64,000 nucleotides of DNA from Climacteris rufus (lineage: Eukaryota; Chordata; Aves; Passeriformes; Climacteridae), in assembly GCA_013398175.1 (NCBI GenBank), contig VZRZ01007418.1, forward strand, positions 248,311 through 312,310. The letters are read 5' to 3'. This document shows, piece by piece, positions 53,503-64,000 of the stretch (position 1 is its first letter; the number at the start of each line of letters is the position of its first letter). Made by a program: the position numbers and the translations under genes. The notes under the pieces are model-generated. The model saw nothing but the letters and a program-made list of their open reading frames with translations, was not told the DNA's origin and did no database searches.

Positions 53503-53508
53503 CTGCTG
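53503..53508 (-). other. SBF2: Tandem NAGNAG splice acceptor of SBF2 exon 2
   Basis: On the minus strand the intron ends ...tatcttt-cag-cag followed by GACCAACAG. The distal AG gives the 86-nt exon, whose phase and length agree with the known vertebrate exon. Use of the proximal AG would add three bases (89 nt) and one residue without changing frame, just before the uDENN core. NAGNAG acceptors often give both products. Which is used here cannot be told from sequence alone. Confidence 0.8.
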
Positions 53509-54334
53509 AAAGATAAAATTCAGTTACTTAAAGGCAAACTGGTGGAATTAAAATCACCATACATTTGAGAATATTTTCAGAATACACCCAATATTAAGTT
53601 TTTTGCCACAAGAGGCAGAACAGGCTCCTCAAATGTGTCTTGCAAGTGATATAATAAATACAATCTTAACATTTTCCAGCAGTAACACAAGGAGTCACTA
53701 CATGAAATGAAGCCTCAAGCTGCATCCAGCCTCTGCCTGTCAGGCACATTTTCAAAATGACAGATGATTACTGATAATTCCAGTCTCTCTCTACAAACAG
53801 CAGTGAGTTAAAAGCTAATATAATGGATAATGTAGTATTTCAAAAAGAAAACAAACATTTCTCAACAAGCTTCCAAAAGAAGCCTATAGATTGAAATAAG
53901 TCTATAGATTAAAATCCACAAGATTTATCCCTGACACACTAGTTCCTTGCCAGTATTTCTCGTTGGTTTCCTTGGACAAGTCAGCAGTGGTTTTCCACAC
54001 AGAAAGATGTGAAGAAAACCTGGTAATTTCTGGTAACTTTTCTGATGCAACTCTTTTTATTTTTTACATGTTCTTTTTTAGGAAGCAACAGTGCTATAGA
54101 TAGAAAACCCTTTGGAAACACCACAAAACCACCACAACTGCAGTGCTGCATCATCCTGAATGGTACAGGAATGCACGTACAAACAGGAATTTTGTTCTTC
54201 ACCTTCTGAAGTCCTGGAGCAAATATTGAAAAAAAATCGGAACTTTTTTTTTAAACTAAGTTTTAGGTCTGGGATACAACACAAATAAACACGGCAAAGT
54301 GAAAACAAAGTGAAAAGATTCTTAAATCATCAAG
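53509..54334. other. SBF2: SBF2 intron 1, acceptor-proximal part
   Basis: AT-rich intron immediately upstream of exon 2. A candidate branch site lies at about 53522-53526. Nothing else was recognised. Confidence 0.7.
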
Positions 54335-55335
54335 TCATAGAATATCCTGTGTTGGGAGGGACACAGAAGCATACCCAAGAGCCACCCCATGTGCCTGAGA
54401 GCATTGTCCAAGTGCTTCTTGAGCTCTGTCAGGCTTGGTGTTGAGACCATTCCCTGGGGAGGCTGTTTCAGTGCTCAACCACCCTCTGGGGTTAAGAACA
54501 TTTTCCTAATATCCAACCTAAACCTCCCCTGAAACAGTTTCAGGCCATTCCCTTGAGTTCTGTCACTGATGACCACACACAAGATCAGGCTCTGCCCCTC
54601 CNCAAATCCCAAATACCTGCACAGAAGCATACCCAAGAGCCACCCCATGTGCCTGAGAGCATTGTCCAAGTGCTTCTTGAGCTCTGTCAGGCTTGGTGCT
54701 GAGACCATTCCCTGGGGAGGCTGTTTCAGTGCTCAACCACCCTCTGGGGTTAAGAACATTTTCCTAATATCCAACCTAAACCTCCCCTGAAACAGTTTCA
54801 GGCCATTCCCTTGAGTTCTGTCACTGATGACCACACACAAGATCAGGCTCTGCCCCTCCTCTTGCCCTCATGAGGATNTGTCACCGATGACCACACACAA
54901 GATCAGTGCCTGCCCCTCCTCTTGCCCTCATGAGGATGTTGAAGACCACACTGAGGTCTCCCCTCAGTCTCCTCTTCTCCAGGCTGAACAGACCAAGTGA
55001 CCTCAGCTGCTCCTCACACGGCTTCCCCTTCAGACTCTTCACCATCCACGTGGCTTCCTTTGGACACACCCTGATATTTTGATGTGTTTTTTATATTGTG
55101 GCACCCAAAACTGTCTCCAGCACTAGAGGTGAAGCCACACCAGTGCAGAGCAGAGTAGGACAATCCCCCCCCCCCCTTGCCTGGTTGGTGATGCTGTGCC
55201 TGATGCCTCCCAAGACACTGGTGGCCCTCCTGGCTCATGTTTATGACCAGAACCCCCAGGTCCCTTCCCACAGTGCTGCCCTCCAACCTCTTGTTCCCCA
55301 GTCTGTCCATACATCAACAGCAAGGCTGCAATTTT
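54335..55335 (-). mobile_element. CR1 non-LTR retrotransposon with internal tandem duplication
   Basis: A CR1 3' half in minus orientation, beginning tcatagaatatcctgtgttg and continuing past the conserved C-terminus (minus-strand KGKPCEEQLRSLGLFSLEKRRLRGDL near 54940-55050). Further right are ORF2 segments up to gttccccagtctgtcc. Between 54363 and about 54905 part of the element is repeated almost perfectly (see the separate repeat entry), with single ambiguous bases at 54602 and 54878. A run of 12 C lies at 55165-55176. Confidence 0.93.
54363..54878. repeat. 258-bp tandem duplication inside a CR1 copy, bordered by N bases
   Basis: 54363-54620 and 54621-54878 are consecutive copies of the same CR1 segment starting acagaagcatacccaagagc. 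They are near-identical over about 239 bases (one difference noted: ttggtgttgag versus ttggtgctgag), then differ in the last ~18 bases. After the N at 54878 a third, shorter piece (tgtcaccgatgaccacacac) repeats again. Each junction carries a single N (54602, 54878), which points to an assembly or gap-filling join rather than clean sequence. Confidence 0.85.
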
Positions 55336-57831
55336 CAACCGTAGGAAATATCTTTTAATAGCTAACCCATCATATCCAATTGAATCATCTTTTCTCTAAA
55401 GTTGTACTACGAAATTTTGAAATTAAACATCAAAATTGTTAAACATTGTCTTGTAAAATTCTCAAAGCTGTTCTTTGATATTATGAAGCAGTCCAATTTA
55501 TGTATTAGTAGTAGCAGTCCATATGTGTTGCCTCCTCTGCAGACTCCCAGGCAGCAGCAATGAATACATTATTCTCCTGGCTTTACCATAAAATAAAATT
55601 TTCAGTCTGACACAACTCAAGTCTGCTAGCACAAATCAGTGTTATGGTGAAAAAAAATAGGTTTCCTTTAAGCTTCCTGCTAATTCACAGTTTGAGTTTG
55701 CTGCTATCTTGCAACCCACAACACATCTTACAAGACATTTAGGCAGAACCAGTCTGATCAGTTTAGTAAGAAGCATTTTCTCCAGTTTATGCATATTTAC
55801 ACTTTATTATCTCTGACTGTCTCTTGAAAATTATTTAGGAACAGATGTTCTTGGCACAATGGCAATATATACCCCAGGGAGTAAACTCCCAACAGCAATC
55901 TTACCCCCACGATAGCACGTGCTGATTGTGATTCCCAAGGGCAGCCTGCTGAAGAACTGCAGAGGGGGTTAGCTGTGAGTTCTAACTATGAGAACAGCAA
56001 GTTAAAAGCCAAAGGAGGTATCATATTATAGAGAAGCTGCAGAGATGCTCAGGAAGCATAGTTAGGATGTGCCAGAAACCAAGAAACAGGTGCAGCTTTT
56101 GTGAGGAAAAGGAGCTCCATATCTATTAGATTGCAATAACTGAACAGTCACCAGTCACTGATTCCACTTGTTTAAGATCAAGTGCTCCCCTCATGCACTC
56201 TATCAAAGCATCTTCTACTGAATTATCATTCTTCTGCCCTACACCATTTCATCTCAAAATCCTTCCAAAATTAGCAGGCATAACTGGAAAGGCTTTACCA
56301 TTCCCTCCCTAAACAGCTCTGGAAAGAGGAGTCAGTCACACACCTTCCCTCCTAAGGCAGGCAAAACCAGTGCTGCATTCCTGCTTTCTGCTTCAGGCAT
56401 CCAGTCCCTGTTCCCTTTCTTTCATGGAAAAAAAAAAAAAAAGGAATGGAACAGCTGCATTTCCAACTGGATATGGTAGGCATTGATATGTATTTTGTTG
56501 ACAGCATGCAATAAACAGCCTTTACCCATCTCTGTTTGCCTCTTTGCCTTCACTTCTGGTATGCCACTCGGAGAACTTGTCTTTCCTTCCATTCCTTTAT
56601 GCAGTCACCCACTTGAGAGTCACTACTGCTCTCCTTCACCCGAGAGGGCTGTCCCTTCATTGACTCAGGATCAGAACTTCTTCCCTTGCTGAGTTAAAGT
56701 CTCAAATTACCATGTTATCTGCTTTTCCTAAGTCGTATCTCTGTGCAATCTTCCTCCAGTTGTCCTGAGGCGGGCAGGTGGCACAAAGAAGCGACAGCAA
56801 ACAAACGCATCCAGGGCAGCAGTGAGCACAAACACCCTCCAGGCACTGCAGAACCTGGGCTGGGGAGGTCAATAGCAAGAAAGGGCAGGACAGAGGGGAA
56901 CAGAGATATCCAGACTTCCTGGAAAAGGAAGTATCCAAGAATTACAGCAGCAAACAGTCTCTGCTACGTATAAGCTCCCTAGATTTCTGTGGGAACACAG
57001 GTGACTTTTTTAAACTCTGAACCCACTTCACAAAAGACTGAGACCTCTGACATTACCAACTACACTTACAAACAATAAATCCAGGAAGGTAGCTCAAAAT
57101 TTCTTCTATTTCATCAAGTTCTGAAGCTATCAATCCTTTTAGTTCTCTTTTTATTTGACCACTACAAAGACTTTCCCTCCATTACAGTACAGGAACTTTT
57201 AAAAACTCATAATTAAGAGATATAAAATTATTTTTTATTTTAATTTTTAATATTCTCTCCTTTATGTCAAAAGGTTATCAGTTTTTTTGTGTTACCTTCC
57301 TTAGGAGGCCATTACTACTGACCACCAGTGCTAGACCTTAGTGCATGTAATTCCATTTTGCTTTCAAGAAGAATTCTAAACCTCCATAGGAATTTACCTG
57401 AAGGAAATTATTTACCTCTGAACATTCTCTGAAAGCCATACTGAATTCTTATGCTACCTGAAGTTGCACTTCAGTTCACCTCTCGAAGAGAAATCACTCC
57501 AGACATCACATGGAGCACCTCCTTCCAAGAGGTGCAGGAAGGTGTCCCTCCTTGTGTCCCCCAGCACTGGGCTGTTCCCACTGTTGGGGAAACACTTGAA
57601 ATGCAGAAATGCTTTCTGTCTACATCTACTTCAAGTGCAACTGATTTGGTATCCAAGTTCTCAAAAAATTTAGAAAAAGATCCATTTCAGGACAGCTCAC
57701 AGAAGCCTCAAAAAACATTCCAGGTATTAAATAAAGCTAAGGCCCACAGCAGTAAAGATGAATCTTCAAGAAACCATCAACTTAAATACACAGACAGATC
57801 AAAGTTTAAAAAAAGAGTTTATGGAACAATG

Positions 57832-57871
57832 CATGAAGGGTGTATTGTAGACATGAAGGGTGTATTGTAGA
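57832..57871. repeat. 20-bp perfect tandem duplication
   Basis: The unit catgaagggtgtattgtaga occurs twice in tandem (57832-57851, 57852-57871) with no mismatch. This suggests a recent slippage or duplication event. Confidence 0.95.
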
Positions 57872-58893
57872 AATGCAACATTTTAAAGAAAAAAAATGGA
57901 GTGAACCATTCAGTGTTTAAGATATGAGCATTAGAAAAGTAATTATTCACACCCATCAGATATGAGTAGAAAAATACAAACAAAATACCAAGAGAAAAAG
58001 CACTGTTAATCCTTCCACAAAAAAAAGTCCTGTGATAGAGATTTACAAATCTGCTTATAACTCATAAAATCTAAGTATTTCACATGACTTCTGAGTTGAA
58101 TACAATACAGATAGATGGGAAACACTCTTTCCATCCCACTAAAATTTGGTTTGGCTTGGGGGGGATTGTTGGTTTTGCGTTTTTTTAATGAATCTGCACT
58201 CCTTCAAATTTAGGGCAATTCTTCAGAATCTCAGGGTTTTCTACTTTTGCAATCACAAGGTAGAATTCATTGTAGTTTGATAAATTTGAAAAACAGAATT
58301 ATTCTTTTGAATTACAGAAGTTACTGAACTGCAAGTCGCATTCTTTGTGAGAAGTTTAGACCCAGGAGCACTTGAAAGAATCTCCTGTGCAAGAGAAGAC
58401 CCAGGAGCTGCACTTCCATTTAATAATAAAATCAATCCAGTACAGTATGCTCACCACATTTTCCCAATTCTTATACTTCAATTGCTGTTGATTCTCTGTT
58501 GACATTTTTCAATCCAACCAGTAACACAACAACAGAATTGCAGTAAATCCCTAAATCCCATGGTTTGGGGTGAGGGGGTGTGAACACTGTCTGCCTTCAG
58601 CTGCCTTTTATTAAATCATCCAACTTTCAGCAGAGCAGTTATGTCTGAAGATAACAGATTGTTCAAGAGGTGGCTGCAACTCAGCGCCCAAGTGAATTTG
58701 CATTCTTGACTGCTTTAGCAAACCAGACAAACAGAAAAAATCAGATCATGGGATTTCAACAACTATCAATTGCTTCAATACATGCTACTGATAACTACTG
58801 ACAACTTTGCAAAAATATCAAAGCCAGATGACGAAAAAAGAGAAAAAGGTGATTAAGATTTTCCATTCATAACTTTCAGATTTCAACCACATT

Positions 58894-58929
58894 CCCTTCA
58901 CTCTAGGAGAATCCCTTCACTAGGAGAAT
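58894..58929. repeat. Imperfect ~18-bp tandem duplication
   Basis: cccttcactctaggagaat (58894-58912) is followed by cccttcactaggagaat (58913-58929), a two-base-shorter second copy. Confidence 0.9.
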
Positions 58930-59152
58930 CTAGTCTTTTTTTAAGCCTCTTTTGTTAATTCTTAACACTAAAAGGACATTCCCTCAATACCCAAATGAAA
59001 TTCCTATTAACTAGAGGTAATCAGACAAATGTCACACCACATTAAAAACATGCCCACACTGAACACCAGTAGTAACCTCCTCAGTTAGTGCCTGCTAGTA
59101 TCTGCTTCACAGATCTCAGATCAATCCAGATTTCAGAGGTTTTAAGAACACT

Positions 59153-59363
59153 CAGAAGAAAATTTCTTCACAGAAAGGGTGATTAGATGTTGGAATGGGC
59201 TGCCCAGGGAGGTGGTGGAGTCACCACCCCTGGAGGTGTTTAAGCAAACACTGGATGTGGCACTCAGTGCCATGGTCTGGTTGACACGGTGGTGTTGGGT
59301 CATGTGTTGGACTTGATGATCTCAGAGGTCTTTTCCAACTTAATTGATTCTGTGATTCTGTGA
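59153..59363 (+). mobile_element. CR1 3' end, sense orientation, well preserved
   Basis: About 210 bp of CR1 3' sequence in sense orientation. It runs from aagaaaatttcttcacagaa through tgggctgcccagggaggtgg and ggacttgatgatctcagagg, and ends with gattctgtgattctgtga, the CR1 terminal repeat. It reads very close to the common neoavian CR1 3' consensus as I remember it, so it may be one of the younger copies here. It is 5'-truncated and has no coding capacity beyond a fragment of the ORF2 C-terminus. Confidence 0.92.
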
Positions 59364-59820
59364 AGTGGCACTCATTAACACTGACACCTTGTTTTTAAAC
59401 TGGACAAATAGGTTATTCCAGTGTCAATGGCTTCAGATAGCCTTCACAGTCAGCAGGAAGGCCCTCTGTATCATCAGAAGAAGGATTTTTGTCTTTTGCT
59501 ATCCTTTCAAATAACGTGCAAGCTGCCCAAAACTATGGTGGAAAGCCCATGGCTAGCACTGCTCACTGAATTCAACTCAATTAGACAGAAGCTCCTGGAG
59601 GTTTTTGGAACTATTTAAACTCAGATGCACTACAGACATCACTCAGACAACAAACTACTTAATATAGTATCTGCATGTGTGAGCAGAGCATGGACAATCA
59701 CTGCATATTAACAGTGTGTTCTATGTAAAACAATAATTGTTCTCATTAATTTTATATACAGAACATGCCTGGCAGTAACAAGACTTCAGAAAACATATTT
59801 CCAACAAAACTACTGCCACT

Positions 59821-59842
59821 ATTATTATTATTGTTGTTATTA
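59821..59842. repeat. Short (ATT)n/(GTT)n microsatellite
   Basis: attattattattgttgttat: ATT units passing into GTT units. Confidence 0.85.
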
Positions 59843-62324
59843 AACACCCATTTTGTATCTTAATAAAGTTATTCCTACAAAAGCAAAACTATTCCTATAC
59901 TTAAACTAACGTATTTTGCCATTGTTTTCTTTCATTTCACAGTAAAGCTTTGTCATACAAAGTGAAGCACAAAAGTTGTAAAGATACTGCAGCAATTTTC
60001 AAAGTTGTAATTTTGCACCTACAGCAAGGAATTGTGTTTTCATTTTCACTAAAGGTGCCAGGTAATAATAATCAGCACCCTCATCCAGTAGTTTTTCTAC
60101 CTTTAAGATAGCTTAACTCTTTAATTCATTAAGATTCAAAGCTGCCCACATGAACTGGGCTTCAAATTTCCAGACATTACATTCTTGTCCCTGCACAACA
60201 AATACACACAGTGAACCACCCAAAACCAACCCCAAATTTCAATCTGTAAGAATTCTGAACGAGCAGCCTATATCTCAAGCTCTTAAAGAAAAAGCAACTT
60301 TTCTCCCCAGCTAACCTCTTCTGATCTGCCCTCTTTTTCTTTTTCCCATTTTTTACTTTAAACAGTACAAACACGCAACATATTAAAATTCTGGCATAAT
60401 TTGCTGGTTCCTGAACCCTAGCCCCCTAAACTCCCTTCTTATATAAATCTTTCCCCATGAAAGGTCACATGCCATCTCTTGCTTGCCCTTGAAATTCCAG
60501 AAGCGAGCTGTTAATGCAACTTACATTCCAAATTAATGAGGACTGTGATAAACTCTGTCTTTTCACTTACAAAAACCCCTGATAGAAACACATTTGAGCA
60601 CTAAGTATTGTTAACAGTACATGCACAGCTTTGCATGGAAGCACTTTGGTGATTTCTTACAAAAGGTAGAATTTTCAGGCCTCAAGAAGGTAATAGGTCA
60701 CAGAGACAGAACATCTAGTAGCTATGCCATGGAAAATAGTTTAAAACTACCACTATAGATCTTACATGTAAAGGTAATAAATAATTCCAAGTGCTCAGAA
60801 GTACAACTTTACGTGTTCAGAGTCACAAATACTGTCAGTGTAAAAATGCACAGACAGGTGGCAGAGCACAGTACCTCTGATCCTTCTCAAAACAGTACCT
60901 AATGCTAAACACACCACTAAAATTTGCTGTGAAGTAAAATCCTTTTCCTAACAAGGTTCTTAATTTGAAAATAGCAGTTTTAAACTATTCAGGATTCCTG
61001 TCAGTTTTAGGTGTTTCAAAACTGCTTTTCACGGAAGCATGAAGACAACTCAAGTTCCATCTTGTGTCTCCTCTTGCAAAAGAGAATAGAAATGTACCTG
61101 AGGTCTCCCTGTACCTTTAAAAACCTCACTACAGAAATCTCGATGCCAGAAGACAGAAAACACCACAGAAGATATCCCCATTTTAACTCAGTCCCTATAC
61201 AGAAGTCAGAGCTGAAACCAAAGTGAACAAGAGGCCAAAGGAGAACTAACATTAAACACCTAGAAAGAAATATTTCTTTGACAGGCCTGAAATACACAAA
61301 ATTCTGAAAAGATCTGTCCAAGACCACTACAACACATCACAGGCCACGTGCATCTTAAAGTCTGAAGTAGCTCGGACATGGAAATTTACATCAAGAGCAT
61401 TTAACTCTGATTTATTCAAGAGAATAAAGCCTTTATTGCAGCCTAATGGCCACAAAAGATTAAACAAAATGCTGGCATGTTTAGGAAGATGGAATGAAGA
61501 CGGGCTTCCCACAACGACCACAGACACTGTTTGTACAAGTGGCACAACTCAGAGTCAGTTCATCTTAATCAGGTCAAAGAGATGTCTGCAACAATCCCGG
61601 GAATTTGAGCGACAGACGTTCTGGAGGCCTGCCATATTATCAAGGATGCAACAAATAATGGGATAAGGCCATCCTCAGGCTCTTTTCTTTGTAAACAGGA
61701 AAAATTTGTTGAACTTAGCAGGGGAAAGAAAAAGTAACATTTCAATCTTCCCCCAAATGTACTGGCACTGCTATCAGGACTACCTGAAATGCTTGGGATG
61801 GTCCAAAATCCTGAATGTCTAGATATTTATTTGATTTTGGTACTTTTGTAATTTGCAGAGCCATTAACCTGTCGTATAAACAGGGTAAGGAAGCACAGAG
61901 AAAGGGATCTACACCCCAAGGATGTACACGAAACAGGCTCAATCAATACCACCCAAATCTTAGATTAGCACCTTATTCACAGAATCATCCTCCCTACTAT
62001 TGCAATAGATATTCTTCTAGGCAAGTCAACATCTTCCTTGTTCCTGGCTATCAGAAATCACTCCATGTGTCGTAAATAAAGAAGGAAAAATATTCTAGCT
62101 TGTATTTTAATTAAGTTAAAGTGGAAGGGTGGGGTGGGAATATGGCAAAACATGCCATATCTCATTCCACTAAATAACCTCCTGAAAGGAGGCTGGCCAC
62201 TGGTACTCAGCTAGGAAACCTCTAAAAGTGATTTGAAAAGTCTGGGGAAAATTCACATTGAGGGATGGACTTCATTCACTGAAGTTGTATCAATGCCAAG
62301 TGAAATGAAAGCAGATAAATACCA

Positions 62325-62390
62325 TAAAAAGCAGAAGAGGAAGGAAACAGAGGAAGCAGAATGAAGAGGAAGAACAGGGAATAAATAGGG
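62325..62390. repeat. Purine-rich GA tract
   Basis: An almost pure A/G stretch of about 65 bases (agaggaaggaaacagaggaa and onward) with a few C and T interruptions. Low-complexity; no gene evidence. Confidence 0.8.
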
Positions 62391-64000
62391 ATGTTATAAT
62401 CATCACCACAGGTCAGAGGCCTATTTAGCTACTGCAGCAGTGTCCCTCTAATCCTGCCCAGTGTGATACAGCACAACAGCACTGGCTGAAGGTGCACACA
62501 ATGACTTGCTCAGCCAAGACTCCATCAGCATCTAACCCTTCTGGAGAAACATGCTGAACGTCATGAACTCAGTATTATCCCTGGAAAACTCTCAGTCATG
62601 CAAAGTGCTGCCTCATTCTGAAAGCCATGCTTAAGAACTAAACCTTAGTGACCAGTGGCAATGAACTCACTGACACTTTTGAACTGTGAGTTCTGTAAAA
62701 TGTTATTTGTTTTTGCTGCCGCTGCATCAGCTGTCTCTAAGAGCTCACGTAGCAACTTCTGCAGCAGCATGAACCGTCCTTTAAAAAGCTTCCCTGTCCT
62801 GCACCTGTGAAAGTGCCAGTTACTACTGAAGCACTCTTCATACCATCATCCTCCACATTTCACTAGGATTTGAATTCCCAATATTTTACCTGGATAAGTT
62901 ACTGATACAATTGATGCAGCTTGGTTGTAACAGCTGGACCTCAGGACTCTTCCTTCCAAAGAGAAGTTTGGGATGTAAAACACTCCTGGACAAACACTGT
63001 ATTTTTGCTGGGTGGGCAATAACGTGGCTTTGCAAAGGTCTTAAAAGAAGACAACAGACAAGAAAGCAACAGTGAATGTTAAATCATTTCCAAGTAACTC
63101 CCTATCAAAAGGTTGGCATAATAGTCAAGAAACAGGAAAAAAACCTTGGGCAGCTGGCAGGGAGAAAGTTTCCTGCTCACTGACAATTCCCCTTCTTGTT
63201 TGCACACAAATCACTTTTGCCAGCTTCTGCATAGGAAGGGAAGATCAGACTTCAAAATAAACACTCTATGTTAAACAAACAGCCTTCTGAACACACCGAA
63301 CTGAAAAAGACTTCCCAGCTGTCTTGGAGAAAATATTTTTTTTTTTTTCAAGGAAGGTATAAAAATCAGGATGCCAAAACCATACTCAGCTTTGTACTCT
63401 GAATCAATGTCTTAAAACTCACAGAAAGAAAAAAACATTTAGACAGCTACTCTTTCTAACAAATTATTTTTACTGCTTGGCTTTAAAAATAACACTGCTG
63501 TATTTGCTCAATGTGATTTCTGGTTCACTAAGTCATCTTTAACTGATATACTCAATAAATAAAAATTAAGCTCCACCTCAAATCTTCCTAAACATAATGG
63601 TAAGATTCTAATTTTACCAAGACAATTTTACATTTTCAATATTGTTATTCCAACATATTAATCAGCACCCATTTTGGCACAAATAATTTGAACACATCAA
63701 AAAAACTAGCCTGTATAAATACTTCTTTGACCTTTTTTACTTTTTATATGGTTGTTTTTTTATCCAAACACAGATGGCAAGGTTAGAATAAGTTTACAGA
63801 TATTTACAGTCCAAAGATGTAAGTAGCTGTAATTTTAATTTGATTTTGCGGCATAGAAAGAAAAGAGACAACTTCAAGAAAAGGCTTTCTACATTTACTC
63901 TTAAAAAAAAAAAGTCTGTTCGTGTGCCAAAACCTATTTTTCTGAATCATTTTACAGGAGTATAATAGGTAAGGAAGACCTACAACAGTTCTTCTCTATC

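Larger units (their letters stand above)
55336..59152. other. SBF2 intron 1 sequence
   Basis: Intron containing the longest gap-free open frame of the window (57451-57870, plus strand, 139 codons) and two small tandem duplications. A 15-A run lies near 56426-56441. No recognised repeat family. Confidence 0.6.
1..64000 (-). other. SBF2: SBF2 transcription unit, internal part (introns 1 and 2 with exon 2)
   Basis: The whole window appears to lie within the SBF2 (MTMR13) gene, transcribed right to left. The anchor is the single exon at 53417-53502, which encodes the beginning of the uDENN domain. In known vertebrate SBF2 the preceding exon carries the start codon and about 18-20 residues, and the following exon starts with FCQPGGW. 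Neither is visible here. So intron 1 runs off the right edge (more than 10 kb) and intron 2 off the left edge (more than 53 kb). Very long 5' introns are known for this gene in other vertebrates. That the whole window belongs to this gene is an inference from one exon; an intronic lncRNA or antisense gene cannot be excluded. Confidence 0.8.
59364..64000. other. SBF2 intron 1 sequence, right edge
   Basis: AT-rich intron with a purine tract and a microsatellite. There is no CpG island and no match to the SBF2 first exon (which would encode a start such as MARLADYF), so the promoter lies beyond the right edge. Confidence 0.6.

Noticed and set aside
53509..64000. Search for SBF2 exon 1 and its promoter
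   Set aside because: No CpG island and no sequence encoding a start like MARLADYF on the minus strand; exon 1 must lie beyond the right edge.
1..64000. CRISPR arrays, operons, insertion sequences, endogenous retrovirus genes, rRNA
   Set aside because: No regularly spaced repeats, no gag/pol/env-like reading frames, no paired LTRs and no rRNA signatures were seen; the sequence is typical vertebrate intron.

Overview
This window looks like a piece of a bird nuclear genome, lying inside the introns of one large gene. It is AT-rich and almost entirely non-coding. It is scattered with CR1 non-LTR retrotransposon copies of avian type: short 5'-truncated 3' ends with ATTCTRTGATTCT-like tails, read in both orientations. 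There is one sized assembly gap of 838 N. No bacterial or phage-type gene organisation, CRISPR array, rRNA or canonical tRNA was seen.

The one host coding feature I can support is an 86-nt exon on the minus strand at 53417-53502. It has good splice sites and encodes the start of the upstream DENN (uDENN) domain of SBF2 (MTMR13), including GKIIQRFPQKDW and PFPQGIEL. By comparison with the known vertebrate protein it is exon 2. SBF2 is therefore transcribed right to left. Bases 53503-64000 are part of intron 1 and 1-53416 part of intron 2. I did not find exon 1 (expected in a CpG-rich promoter, further right) or exon 3 (expected to begin FCQPGGW, further left).

Layout: 1-12632 is intron with a small mosaic CR1 scrap (2235-2400), homopolymer and pyrimidine tracts, and a striking palindrome (10465-10523). 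12633-13505 is a CR1 copy that keeps the endonuclease-RT linker and the C-terminus but has lost the RT core. 13506-28400 is intron with two small CR1 pieces. 28400-28560 is probably an old L3/CR1-like relic. 29129-29966 is the gap. 30490-30650 is a CpG-enriched patch with clustered SRF, TEAD, ETS/STAT and E-box-like motifs. 32540-33400, 36086-36640 and 38699-39270 are three larger CR1 copies. 52260-52740 is a CpG-rich patch about 0.7-1.2 kb downstream of exon 2. 54335-55335 is a CR1 with an internal 258-bp tandem duplication flanked by single N bases. 59153-59363 is a well-preserved CR1 3' end.

I did not find a convincing undescribed biological system. The points most worth a second look are the tandem NAGNAG acceptor of SBF2 exon 2, the two CpG-enriched intronic patches, the 54.3-54.9 kb duplication (real or assembly error), and the 10.5 kb palindrome.
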